A stretch of DNA of 64,000 nucleotides from Alitiscatomonas aceti. GTDB lineage: Bacteria; Bacillota; Clostridia; Lachnospirales; Lachnospiraceae. The DNA is taken from NCBI RefSeq assembly GCF_025567195.1, contig NZ_JAOQJF010000003.1, positions 1 to 64,000 of the forward strand, written 5' to 3'. Below the pieces are notes generated by a model. The model was not told the DNA's origin. It did no database searches and saw nothing but the letters and a program-made list of their open reading frames with translations. Made by a program: the position numbers and the translations under genes. Positions 44,713-53,950 of this stretch are shown here, piece after piece (the stretch's first letter is position 1; every line of letters begins with the position of its first letter).

Positions 44713-46439
44713 TCCTTGACGCTTTAGTGGGATTATATGAGAGGCTGGCAGAACGTGAAGAAGTGGCGGCGGAAGGCTGGTGTAAGGCAAAGGTCTCATA
44801 TGCAGTCAATCTGTCAGAGGAAGGCAGGATAACTGGGATCCTTCCCATGAAAACGGAAGCAGACCGCGGAAAAAAGAAGGTATGGGTTCCTGTATCTTTA
44901 ATGGTTCCGGAAATGGTGACCCGCTCTTCTGGAGTGGCAGCCAATTTTCTATGTGACAATTCAAAGTATATCCTGGGGATCGATGCGAATGGGACAAGTC
45001 CCCGGGTCCTGGAGTGCTTTCAGGCATCAAGGGAACGGCATTTGAAGCTTCTGAACGGGATCGGGGGCAGAATGGCCCATGCCATCTGTTTGTTTTTTGA
45101 GACCTGGGATCCGGAGGACGCGGAACAGGATCCTGTAATAAGGGAAAAATGGCAGGAGGTCACAGATGGAGGGAATCTGATCTTTGTCATGGGAATGGAC
45201 TATGCCCAGGAGGATCCATGGATCAGAGAGGCCTGGGAAAAGAGCCTGGAGAGAATGGGAACGGGAACGCAGGGAGTCTGCCTGGTCACCGGGGAACGGA
45301 CCGAGATCGCCAGGATCCACCGGGGGATCAAAGGGGTGCCTGGAGCCCAGTCCAGCGGGGCAGCGCTGGTGTCCTTTAACGCACCCTCCTTTGAATCCTA
45401 TGGAAAAGAACAGAGCTACAATGCTCCGGTGGGAAAATATGCGGAATTCGCCTATACGACAGCCCTCAATTATCTGTTGGACCAAAGAGAACATGCGATC
45501 CGTCTTGGGGATTCCATGATCGTGTTCTGGGCGGAGAGCGGAGAGGAGGAGTATCAGGATTTCTTTTTTATGTCAGCAGATCCGAAAACAGACAACCAGG
45601 AAGTTTTGAAGGACATATTTACAAAGCTAAAACTGGGACAGCCCATGGATCTTAACGGGGTGCAGTTGGACCTGGAACAGAGATTCTATATTCTGGGACT
45701 GTCTCCCAATGCGGCGAGGCTGTCTGTCCGTTTCTTTTATGAGAAATCATTTGGGAACATCCTGACGCGTCTGGCAGAGCATTATGAACGGATGGAGGTC
45801 ATAAGGCCGTCGTGGGAAAAGCGTGAATACCTCGGCATAAGGGATATGCTGGATCAGACGGTAAATCCAAATGCAAAGGACCGGACGCCGGTTCCTGGGA
45901 TGGCATCCCTGGTGCTCCAGGCAGTCCTTTCTGGAGGACGATATCCAGCCGGCCTCTATGAGAATGTACTGATCCGGATCCGGGCCGAGCAGGGGAACGT
46001 TACGTGGGGACGGGCTGAGATCATTAAGGCATATTTAATACAAAATTATCATTGGAAAGAAGGGGAAAATTTTATGGCTCTGAATACAGAAAGCTGTGAT
46101 ACGGCTTATGTTCTTGGGAGACTGTTTGCAGTTCTGGAATCCATCCAGATGGATACAAACCCGGGGATCCGTTCAACGATCCGTGACAGGTATTTTAATT
46201 CGGCCAGTACGGCGCCAGCTTCCGTATTTCCGATTTTAAACCGGTTGAAGAACAGTCATCTGAAGAAGCTGGAGCGGGAGAAAGGGAGTTCAAAGATTTT
46301 TTACGAAAGGCTCTTAACAGAGCTTATGGGGAAGCTGGAGCATTTTCCACTGCGTCTGTCCCTGGAGGAGCAGGGAGAATTCGCATTGGGGTATTATCAT
46401 CAGATGCAGAAACGGTATGAGAAGAAGGAGGAGAAATAA
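44709..46439 (+). CDS. cas8c: Cas8c, large subunit of type I-C Cascade
   Basis: The 576-residue Csd1-family protein recognises the PAM and helps unwind DNA. Family segments include GGRMAHAICLFFETW, YGKEQSYNAPVGKYAEFAYTTALNYLL, ILGLSPNAARLSVRFFYEKSFG and the C-terminal AYVLGRLFAVLESIQ. It starts by ATGA overlap with cas5c and ends directly at the cas7c start. The last 121 residues are probably also made separately as Cas11c. Confidence 0.95.
   Translation: MILDALVGLYERLAEREEVAAEGWCKAKVSYAVNLSEEGRITGILPMKTEADRGKKKVWVPVSLMVPEMVTRSSGVAANFLCDNSKYILGIDANGTSPRVLECFQASRERHLKLLNGIGGRMAHAICLFFETWDPEDAEQDPVIREKWQEVTDGGNLIFVMGMDYAQEDPWIREAWEKSLERMGTGTQGVCLVTGERTEIARIHRGIKGVPGAQSSGAALVSFNAPSFESYGKEQSYNAPVGKYAEFAYTTALNYLLDQREHAIRLGDSMIVFWAESGEEEYQDFFFMSADPKTDNQEVLKDIFTKLKLGQPMDLNGVQLDLEQRFYILGLSPNAARLSVRFFYEKSFGNILTRLAEHYERMEVIRPSWEKREYLGIRDMLDQTVNPNAKDRTPVPGMASLVLQAVLSGGRYPAGLYENVLIRIRAEQGNVTWGRAEIIKAYLIQNYHWKEGENFMALNTESCDTAYVLGRLFAVLESIQMDTNPGIRSTIRDRYFNSASTAPASVFPILNRLKNSHLKKLEREKGSSKIFYERLLTELMGKLEHFPLRLSLEEQGEFALGYYHQMQKRYEKKEEK
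46074..46439 (+). CDS. cas11c: Cas11c, small Cascade subunit from an internal start in cas8c
   Basis: In type I-C systems the small subunit is known to be translated from within cas8c. Here an in-frame ATG at 46074 has AAGAAGGGGAAAA about 5-9 bases upstream and yields 121 residues. They begin MALNTESCDTAYVLGRLFAV, the position and sequence expected for Cas11c, and are largely helical. Two or more copies would line the crRNA-DNA groove of Cascade. The evidence is the site and family knowledge; I have no direct proof of the product. Confidence 0.75.
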   Translation: MALNTESCDTAYVLGRLFAVLESIQMDTNPGIRSTIRDRYFNSASTAPASVFPILNRLKNSHLKKLEREKGSSKIFYERLLTELMGKLEHFPLRLSLEEQGEFALGYYHQMQKRYEKKEEK

Positions 46440-47351
46440 ATGAACGAGGCGATTAAAAACAGATATGAATTTGTGATCCTGTTTGATGTGGAAAACGGAA
46501 ATCCCAATGGGGATCCAGATGCCGGAAATATGCCCAGGATCGATCCGGAAAGCGGTCTGGGACTGGTGACAGACGTATGTTTAAAACGGAAGATCCGGAA
46601 TTATATAGAGACAGTAAAGGAAGATGCAGAGGGGTATAAGATCTATATTAAAGAGGATGTACCGTTAAACCGGAGCGACAGGGAAGCGTGCGAGGCTTTG
46701 GGTGTTATGGATACGGAGGATAAAAAGCTGACCGAATCGCTGAAAAAACTGAAAAAAGGCGACCCGGATGCGGATCTGAAGCTTAAAGATTATATGTGCA
46801 GAAATTTTTATGATATACGTACATTCGGTGCAGTTATGACCACATTTGTAAAGGCGTCCTTGAATTGCGGCCAGGTTCGCGGCCCTGTCCAGATCGGGTT
46901 TGCCAGGAGTATTGATCCGATCCTCAGTCAGGAGGTGACGATCACGCGGGTTGCGATCACGACAGAAAAGGATGCAGAGAATAAGACCACAGAAATGGGA
47001 AGAAAGAGCATCGTTCCCTATGGCCTGTACCGGGCAGAGGGATATGTGTCTGCTAATCTGGCCCGTAAGGTGACAGGATTTACAGAGGACGATCTGGAGC
47101 TTTTGTGGGAAGCCATCCTTAATATGTTTGAACACGACCATTCTGCAGCCAGAGGAAAAATGGCAGTACGGGAGCTGATCGTATTTAAGCACAGCAAGGA
47201 ACTGGGAGATTGTCCGGCATATAAGCTGTTTGATTCAGTCAGGGTAGAAAAAAAGGAAGGCGTACTTTACCCGAGAAAATATCAGGATTATACGGTTACG
47301 ATCGATGAAGCGTGCGTTCCGGATTCAGTGGAAATGAAAAGGATGGTTTAA
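46440..47351 (+). CDS. cas7c: Cas7c, Cascade backbone subunit
   Basis: The 303-residue Csd2-family protein opens with YEFVILFDVENGNPNGDPDAG, the typical Cas7 beginning. It then has FYDIRTFGAV, VRGPVQIGFARSIDP, the ITTEKDAENKTTEMGRKSIVPYGLY segment and a C-terminal RVEKKEGVLYPRKYQDY. Several copies polymerise along the crRNA spacer and flip out every sixth base. AGAAGGAGGAGAAATAA precedes the ATG. The stop overlaps the cas4 start as TAATG. Confidence 0.96.
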   Translation: MNEAIKNRYEFVILFDVENGNPNGDPDAGNMPRIDPESGLGLVTDVCLKRKIRNYIETVKEDAEGYKIYIKEDVPLNRSDREACEALGVMDTEDKKLTESLKKLKKGDPDADLKLKDYMCRNFYDIRTFGAVMTTFVKASLNCGQVRGPVQIGFARSIDPILSQEVTITRVAITTEKDAENKTTEMGRKSIVPYGLYRAEGYVSANLARKVTGFTEDDLELLWEAILNMFEHDHSAARGKMAVRELIVFKHSKELGDCPAYKLFDSVRVEKKEGVLYPRKYQDYTVTIDEACVPDSVEMKRMV

Positions 47352-48016
47352 TGGCATATCCAGAAGAAGAATATCTGATGATCTCAGGGATCCAGCATTT
47401 TAAATTCTGCAGAAGACAGTGGGCGTTGATCCATGTGGAGCAGCAATGGGAGGAAAATGTCCATACGGTGATTGGGGAGCTGATGCATAAACGGGCCCAC
47501 GATCCATATCTGACAGAAAAAAGAGCCGGGGTCCTGGTGGTCAGAGCCCTTCCTGTGGCCTCGCGGGAAATGGGAGTGAGCGGGGAATGCGATCTGGTAG
47601 AGTTTCATAAATGCGAGGATGGCATTTCCCTCCATGGCCACAGAGGGCAGTATTCTGTCTATCCGGTGGAATATAAAAAAGGAAAACCAAAGCTGACGGA
47701 AGAGGACAGGCTGCAGCTGGCAGCCCAGGCCATGTGCCTGGAAGAGATGTTTTCCACAGAGATTCCCGAAGGTGCTGTTTTTTATGGAGAGACAAGGAGA
47801 AGGGAGACGGTTGTGTTCACAGAAGAGCTGCGGCAGGAGGTGCGGTCCTGTTTCTCAGAAATGCACGAATATTACCGGAGGGGGTACACGCCAAAGGTTA
47901 AGCGCAGAAAGGCCTGCAGTTCCTGCTCTCTAAAGGAAATATGCCTGCCGGGGCTTTCAAAAACGGAATCCGTGAAAACGTATCTCAGCCATATTCTGGA
48001 GGAGGATCAGGAATGA
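47351..48016 (+). CDS. cas4: Cas4 nuclease
   Basis: The 221-residue RecB-like nuclease starts at the ATG overlapping the cas7c stop. It has the first cluster cysteine in FKFCRRQW, nuclease residues in GECDLVEFH and YPVEYKKGKPK, the QLAAQAMCLEEMF helix, and three late cysteines CSSCSLKEICLPGL that complete an iron-sulfur cluster. Cas4 trims prespacers and ensures a correct PAM during acquisition with Cas1-Cas2. The stop overlaps cas1 by ATGA. Confidence 0.95.
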   Translation: MAYPEEEYLMISGIQHFKFCRRQWALIHVEQQWEENVHTVIGELMHKRAHDPYLTEKRAGVLVVRALPVASREMGVSGECDLVEFHKCEDGISLHGHRGQYSVYPVEYKKGKPKLTEEDRLQLAAQAMCLEEMFSTEIPEGAVFYGETRRRETVVFTEELRQEVRSCFSEMHEYYRRGYTPKVKRRKACSSCSLKEICLPGLSKTESVKTYLSHILEEDQE

Positions 48017-49044
48017 AAAAACTGCTGAACACGCTTTATGTTACTTCAGAAAACAGTTATCTGGGACTGGATGGAGAGAACGTAGTGGTTTATGAGGAAA
48101 AGGAGGAGATTGGACGGCTGCCGCTTCATAACCTGGAGGGAATCGTATCGTTTGGATATCGGGGAGTAAGCCCTGCCTTGATGGGAGGATGTGCGGAAAG
48201 GAATGTTTCCCTATGTTTTCTCTCTCCTCAAGGGAAATTTCTGGCGAGGGTGACAGGAAAGGTAAAAGGAAATGTGATCCTCAGACAGAGACAGTATGAC
48301 AGCAGCCGAGATGAGGGGGAGAGCCTGGAACTTGCAAAAACGTGTATTCTGGGGAAGATATATAACGCCAGATGGATATTGGAGCGGGCAATTCGGGATC
48401 ATGGGATGCAGATAGGTGAAGAACGAGTCAAGGAAGCCAGTCAATATTTAAAAAACTCTATGGAACTGGTGCGCGGGAGCGTGTCGAAGGATCAGCTGCG
48501 TGGATATGAAGGAGAGGCGGCCAGTGTTTATTTTGGCGTTTTTGATCAGCTTATTTTACAGCAGAAGAAAGATTTTTTATTTCAAGGGAGGAGCAGACGG
48601 CCTCCTCTGGATCCTGTGAACGCTCTGTTGTCTTTTGTATACACGTTATTGACCAATACAGTTACCGCTGCACTGGAAACGGTGGGACTGGATCCATACG
48701 TAGGATATCTTCATACCGACCGGCCTGGCAGGGCATCGCTCGCGCTTGATCTGATCGAAGAACTGCGGCCTGTTCTGGCAGACCGATTTGTCCTGTCACT
48801 GATCAATAAAAGGATCGTCAGTGGTAAGAATTTTACCAGAAAGGAAAATGGAGCTGTTCTGATGGATGCAGAACTGAGAAAAAAGGTTCTGACAGAGTGG
48901 CAGAATAAAAAGAAAGAGACTCTCACCCATCCATATTTAAAGGAAAAGGTGGAATGGGGGATGGTACCCTATGTACAGGCCATGCTCCTTGCAAGATATC
49001 TTCGTGGAGATCTGGATGGATATCCTGTGTTTTTATGGAAATGA
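48013..49044 (+). CDS. cas1: Cas1 integrase
   Basis: The 343-residue type I-C Cas1 starts at the ATG overlapping the cas4 stop. The active site is visible as the glutamate in YEGEAASVYFGVF, and the histidine and aspartate in LHTDRPGRASLALDLIEELRP. The N-terminal beta domain runs LLNTLYVTSENSYLGLDGENVVV. With Cas2 it inserts new spacers at the leader end of the array. Confidence 0.97.
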   Translation: MKKLLNTLYVTSENSYLGLDGENVVVYEEKEEIGRLPLHNLEGIVSFGYRGVSPALMGGCAERNVSLCFLSPQGKFLARVTGKVKGNVILRQRQYDSSRDEGESLELAKTCILGKIYNARWILERAIRDHGMQIGEERVKEASQYLKNSMELVRGSVSKDQLRGYEGEAASVYFGVFDQLILQQKKDFLFQGRSRRPPLDPVNALLSFVYTLLTNTVTAALETVGLDPYVGYLHTDRPGRASLALDLIEELRPVLADRFVLSLINKRIVSGKNFTRKENGAVLMDAELRKKVLTEWQNKKKETLTHPYLKEKVEWGMVPYVQAMLLARYLRGDLDGYPVFLWK

Positions 49045-49053
49045 GGTGGAACG

Positions 49054-49344
49054 ATGCTGGTATTGATCACTTATGACGTAAATACAGAAACGACGGCGGG
49101 AAAAGCAAGACTCCGTAAAGTGGCAAAGCAGTGTGTAAATTATGGAAGAAGAGTTCAGAATTCAGTGTTTGAATGTCTTTTAGACCAGGCACAGTGCATA
49201 GCGCTGAAGGCAAAGCTGACAGAACTTATCGACGAAGAGGTGGACAGCCTGCGGTTTTATTATCTGGGAAATAAGTATCAGACAAAGGTAGACCATGTTG
49301 GCGTGGATCATGGGCTTGCGGCAGATCAGGTATTGATCTTATAG
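49054..49344 (+). CDS. cas2: Cas2
   Basis: The 96-residue protein starts with MLVLITYDVNTETTAGKARL, which includes the conserved aspartate, then RRVQNSVFECLLDQAQ and a short C-terminal strand. It is the structural centre of the Cas1-Cas2 integration complex. GGTGGAACG lies before the ATG, and the gap to cas1 is 9 bases. The array leader begins right after it. Confidence 0.97.
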   Translation: MLVLITYDVNTETTAGKARLRKVAKQCVNYGRRVQNSVFECLLDQAQCIALKAKLTELIDEEVDSLRFYYLGNKYQTKVDHVGVDHGLAADQVLIL

Positions 49345-49551
49345 CAGGTCTGTGGAGCAGACATTATAGAATGCCGAATATTGTTTTGGTGCGAAATGGA
49401 AGCAGACAGGAAATCTCTGGGCGATTCGCACCAGAAAAAATGTACAAAAAATGATTAAAAGTCGGAAGCGGGCTGTGTGTGGAAATATGATATGGGGAAA
49501 GGATTGGTAAAAATGAAATAAAACAGATATGGAATTTTGTGTAAAATTGCG
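49345..49551 (+). promoter_or_regulatory. CRISPR leader
   Basis: This is the 207-base interval between cas2 and the first repeat. It contains a perfect 9-bp inverted repeat, TGGTGCGAA at 49387-49395 and TTCGCACCA at 49425-49433, and an A-rich second half. The array promoter and the sequence guiding spacer integration should be here; I cannot single out the -10 box. Confidence 0.75.
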
Positions 49552-52118
49552 GTCGCTCCCCTTGTGGGAGCGTGGATTGAAATCCTGTGTTCAGACCCTT
49601 TTCCGCGATTTTATCCGTCGCTCCCCTTGTGGGAGCGTGGATTGAAATATGAAGGCGTAAAATCCCTCATACCGCCTGTCTGTGTCGCTCCCCTTGTGGG
49701 AGCGTGGATTGAAATGATATCACATACGGGTATATCACGCTTGATTCCGTGTCGCTCCCCTTGTGGGAGCGTGGATTGAAATACACCATCCCCAGATCCG
49801 AACGAATGGCGGCAGTTGGTCGCTCCCCTTGTGGGAGCGTGGATTGAAATTCTTTGACAATGTTTTGCTATGTAAACAACCGCACGTCGCTCCCCTTGTG
49901 GGAGCGTGGATTGAAATCATGAGCCGGATCAACGCTGGGGACTGTGTCAGCGTCGCTCCCCTTGTGGGAGCGTGGATTGAAATCTTATATGCCCGCGGAG
50001 TTCTGGCGGGGTCAATAACAGTCGCTCCCCTTGTGGGAGCGTGGATTGAAATGCTTGATACCAGAATGGCTGCTGGAAGGGAGTTAATGTCGCTCCCCTT
50101 GTGGGAGCGTGGATTGAAATTTCGATTCCAGAGAACTCGTCCAATTCCTCCAGCCGTCGCTCCCCTTGTGGGAGCGTGGATTGAAATTTAAATACGCAGA
50201 AAGCCTAAGAAATCAAGCAAAGGTCGCTCCCCTTGTGGGAGCGTGGATTGAAATCTCCAGAGTGGCGTAGATATTGGCAAAATCCCGGAGTCGCTCCCCT
50301 TGTGGGAGCGTGGATTGAAATTCCATGTCCCCTCCTTATAATGCCATCGCGGCGTCGCTCCCCTTGTGGGAGCGTGGATTGAAATATGATCTGCCCCCGG
50401 TCTGTCTCCAAATGCACCGTCGCTCCCCTTGTGGGAGCGTGGATTGAAATCCCAAGGTGTCCAGGAACTCCTGTATGCTCATTTGTCGCTCCCCTTGTGG
50501 GAGCGTGGATTGAAATCAGCTTGTCCCGGACATCCTTAATAAACTGGACTGTCGCTCCCCTTGTGGGAGCGTGGATTGAAATATGAAGGCGTAAAATCCT
50601 TCATATCGCCGATCCGGTCGCTCCCCTTGTGGGAGCGTGGATTGAAATCCCAGAAAGTAGTTCGCCGTCAGTATCTAGGGATGGTCGCTCCCCTTGTGGG
50701 AGCGTGGATTGAAATCCCATGCAATCTGCTCAAATACGGATTCGCGGAGGTCGCTCCCCTTGTGGGAGCGTGGATTGAAATCTTATATGCCCGCGGAGTT
50801 CTGGCGGGGTCAATAACAGTCGCTCCCCTTGTGGGAGCGTGGATTGAAATGCCGTCAGTATCTAGGGATGTACTGGCGGCTATCGTCGCTCCCCTTGTGG
50901 GAGCGTGGATTGAAATAATCCTAATCCCAGCGCCCGCCGTGTAGGCGATTGCGTCGCTCCCCTTGTGGGAGCGTGGATTGAAATCCACATTTTAAATACT
51001 CATCCGCAAACGCCTTTTGCTGTCGCTCCCCTTGTGGGAGCGTGGATTGAAATTGTACTGCGTAAGCATACCACTGCTGTTTATCAGGTCGCTCCCCTTG
51101 TGGGAGCGTGGATTGAAATTTACATCTCCACCCGTGTTAATGTCTATAACCAGTCGCTCCCCTTGTGGGAGCGTGGATTGAAATCGCGTATATCGGCATC
51201 CCCAGCGATGAGAACAGGGTCGCTCCCCTTGTGGGAGCGTGGATTGAAATAGCTCCTGGATTTTATGGTCAATTAAAATTTTTGCCGTCGCTCCCCTTGT
51301 GGGAGCGTGGATTGAAATAAACGCACGCTTTAAGGTGCTGAACCGGATCCCGGTCGCTCCCCTTGTGGGAGCGTGGATTGAAATTGGAGATCCAGGTGCG
51401 AAGGATCCAGCGGGAAAAGTCGCTCCCCTTGTGGGAGCGTGGATTGAAATTGAATCCATCAGAAGGACGCTTGTGTTTGGAGCCGTCGCTCCCCTTGTGG
51501 GAGCGTGGATTGAAATATTTATCTTCTACTCCTTTATCTGCTCCCATATAGTCGCTCCCCTTGTGGGAGCGTGGATTGAAATCATGGTCCGGGCGGTGAC
51601 CTGGCTCTTTGCCTGTCTGTCGCTCCCCTTGTGGGAGCGTGGATTGAAATTCCATAAGGAACCTCCAAAATAAAAAGAGGCAGACCGTCGCTCCCCTTGT
51701 GGGAGCGTGGATTGAAATCCACATCTGCACTGGTGCATACCATGCAAACATCGTCGCTCCCCTTGTGGGAGCGTGGATTGAAATACGAAGCCGACAACCC
51801 CGGTGATGTTCCGGTGCATCGTCGCTCCCCTTGTGGGAGCGTGGATTGAAATGCCATAGTGGGGACGTGGATCAAGTTGTAAAGCGTCGCTCCCCTTGTG
51901 GGAGCGTGGATTGAAATTCAAATAAGATGTTTAAAGCAAACGCTTCAAAAAGTCGCTCCCCTTGTGGGAGCGTGGATTGAAATGCCTATTGTTACAGCAG
52001 TAAGCGATGAGCCATCTTCGTCGCTCCCCTCGTGGGAGCGTGGATTGAAATAGAGCAATCCGTCTCGCAGGGGGTTGTCACCTTGCATCGCTCCCCTCGT
52101 GGGAGCGTGAATTGAAAT
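49552..52118 (+). CRISPR. Type I-C CRISPR array: 39 repeats, 38 spacers
   Basis: The repeat is 32 bases, beginning GTCGCTCCCCTTGTG and ending GTGGATTGAAAT, with a 7-bp stem CGCTCCC/GGGAGCG and loop CTTGT. Repeats 1-37 look identical. Repeat 38 (52020) has one change (CTCGTGGG), and repeat 39 (52087) adds G to A at position 1 and GAATTGAAAT near the end, marking this as the distal end. Spacers are 32-37 bases. The leader and cas2 are on the left, so transcription is rightward. Spacers 7 and 19 are identical, 17 and 20 overlap by 20 bases, and 2 and 16 share their first 17 bases. Confidence 0.99.
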
Positions 52119-52741
52119 AGCATAGGCGGTCTTCAGGTCATGAATGAAGCGTCGATTTATGGCATTAGGGTTGCTACAAAAAATCTTGATGTACTGGGAC
52201 AGGTTTATCTGAGCCGTGCGGGAATAAAAGAGGATATTGGCCATGGAATAGGCCGAATGGAAGCAATTACATCTGGCGCAGTACCAGCAGTCATAGATCA
52301 TGGAAAGGTGTTGGATTACCAAAAGGATCGCAAAGGCCGCGGATGGGATGGTGCTGTTATCGGAGAAAATACGCATTGAAAAAGGGGAATTTTCGGGAGA
52401 TTATTTTGTCGTTTTTGCGGTGAAGGTCGCAAAAGATAACCGTTTGTATTTACATGAGATTTATCAGAAAAAACGGAGGTAATACGCCGATCAAGACCAG
52501 GGCCATCCCGAAAAACGGTTCCCCCAGCGACGCTCTTGCCTCCTCTATATACAGTATATTTAAAAAATTAGAGGATGTCAATGCGGAATTTGGAGAATCA
52601 AATGAAGCCAGAAGCGAAAACCAGGAAAAAACAGAAAATGCAGATATGAAACCAGGTGCATCCGAAAGAAAGGAAGTTGCCTCTGTTCCGGTGGGACAAT
52701 ATTCACTTCCAGCTGGAGGGTGTGGACCAGGAACAGTATGA
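52119..52741 (+). pseudogene. Decayed phage-type nuclease-domain gene at the array end
   Basis: Three successive reading frames carry parts of one protein. The first (52119-52376) has IYGIRVATKNLDVLGQVYL, DIGHGIGRMEAITSGAVP and GKVLDYQKDRKGRGWDGAVI. The second (about 52371-52482) has FVVFAVKVAKDNRLYLHEIY. The third (52454 on) has NTPIKTRAI and SPSDALASSIYSIFKKLEDVN. This order resembles the barnase-EndoU-colicin-RelE-like nuclease domains at the C-termini of phage head proteins and large mobile-element proteins. At least two frameshifts are needed, so it is not functional. It begins immediately after the last repeat. Confidence 0.6.
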
Positions 52742-52794
52742 CAGTCGTTCCCTTCGCGCAAAAATAGATTAAAACGTATTGAGGAGGAATTTTT

Positions 52795-53202
52795 ATGTGG
52801 ACATGTCCCAAATGCGGCCGTACATTTGCTCGTAACGGCCAGGATCATTATTGCGGGAAGCCGCCGGAAACCATTGACGAATATATTTTAAACCAGCCGG
52901 AAAAGGCACAGCCGCTTTTAAAAGAGATTAACGAGACGATCCGGGCAGCGATCCCGGATACCATGGAAAAAATATCCTGGAGTATGCCCACATATTGGAA
53001 AAAGCGCAATCTGATCCAGTTTGCAGCGTTTAAAAATCATGTGGGACTGTATCCGGGACCGGAAGCTGTGGAGAAATTTGCAGACCGTCTGACCGGGTAC
53101 CAGACCCAGAAGGGGACGATCCGGCTGCCTTATGACCAGCCCCTGGACTGGGAGCTGGTGGCAGAGATTGCGGTATGGTGTGAAAAGGAGAATGGGAAAT
53201 GA
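52795..53202 (+). CDS. DUF1801 domain protein with an N-terminal zinc ribbon
   Basis: The 135-residue protein starts after GAGGAGGAATTTTT. Residues 1-21 are a small CxxC...HYC zinc-type segment (WTCPKCGRTFARNGQDHYC). The DUF1801 domain follows (TIDEYILNQPEKAQPLLKEI, KISWSMPTYWKKRNLIQFAA, KNHVGLYPGPEAVEKF). Relatives of this fold include YdhG-type proteins suggested to act in iron delivery; the function here is unknown. The next gene overlaps it by ATGA. Confidence 0.85.
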   Translation: MWTCPKCGRTFARNGQDHYCGKPPETIDEYILNQPEKAQPLLKEINETIRAAIPDTMEKISWSMPTYWKKRNLIQFAAFKNHVGLYPGPEAVEKFADRLTGYQTQKGTIRLPYDQPLDWELVAEIAVWCEKENGK

Positions 53203-53942
53203 CCAGTGAAAACGTATATAACATGAAATTCGGGAAAATTTATCCTTTACTGGTAAATAAGGCAATGAAAAAGGGACGCACCCAGGGGGAAGTGGACCAG
53301 ATCATCACCTGGCTGACCGGTTATACACGGACAGAGCTTGAAGCGGCCTTGGATTCGGAGCTTTCTTATGGCGATTTCTTCCGGAACGCTCCGGCCCCCA
53401 ATCCGGCCAGAAATGAGATCAAGGGCGTTGTCTGTGGTGTACGGGTGGAGGAGATCGAAGAGCCGCTGATGCGGGAGATCCGTTATCTGGATAAGCTGGT
53501 GGATGAGCTGGCCAGGGGGAAAGCCATGGAAAAGATCTTGAGAAAGCTGCCAGAGGCAGAGCCAGCAGACAGCCAGCGGCTTTTGTTTTTTGAACCCCAT
53601 CCGGATGCGCTCCCCATTTACGAGGTCCTAGAGCAGAAAATATTAAAGGATATCCCAGGTGTCCGGGTCAAATTCCAGAAAACTCAGATTTCCTTTTATA
53701 ATAAACACATGTTTGCCTGTGCTTCGTTTATGCGGGTCAGAAAGAAAAAGGACTGTCCGGAGCCGTTTCTGGTGGTAACGTTCAGCCTGCCTCACCAGGT
53801 CGTTTCCCCCAGGATTGATGTGGCCACAGAGCCGTATCCAGGCCGTTGGACCCATCATGTTCTTACCGCCAGTAAGGAGGAGATCGACGATGAGCTGATG
53901 GAGTGGATCCGGGAGGCAGCGGCTTTTTCAGATCGGAAGTAG
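53199..53942 (+). CDS. DUF2200-DUF5655 fusion protein
   Basis: Residues 1-115 are DUF2200 (VYNMKFGKIYPLLVNKAMKK, EVDQIITWLTGY, PNPARNEIKGVVCGVRVEEI, DKLVDELARGK). Residues 125-247 match DUF5655 (VKFQKTQISFYNKHMFACAS, PFLVVTFSLPH, DELMEWIREAA), which usually occurs alone. Both are of unknown function and are often encoded beside DUF1801, as here. Translation is coupled to the upstream gene by a 4-base overlap. Confidence 0.8.
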   Translation: MTSENVYNMKFGKIYPLLVNKAMKKGRTQGEVDQIITWLTGYTRTELEAALDSELSYGDFFRNAPAPNPARNEIKGVVCGVRVEEIEEPLMREIRYLDKLVDELARGKAMEKILRKLPEAEPADSQRLLFFEPHPDALPIYEVLEQKILKDIPGVRVKFQKTQISFYNKHMFACASFMRVRKKKDCPEPFLVVTFSLPHQVVSPRIDVATEPYPGRWTHHVLTASKEEIDDELMEWIREAAAFSDRK

Positions 53943-53950
53943 CAGTCATA

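Noticed and set aside
49537..52118. Many open frames across the array, with repeated VAPLVGAWIEI or SLPLWERGLK peptides
   Set aside because: They are translations of the 32-base CRISPR repeat in several frames and have no ribosome sites.
49552..52118. Self-targeting spacers within this window
   Set aside because: I compared spacer starts by eye with the window and saw no match, but this is not a full search. A computed comparison against the whole genome would decide.
52300..52482. A separate small gene after the array
   Set aside because: Its peptide continues the upstream frame's protein after a frameshift, so it is part of one pseudogene.
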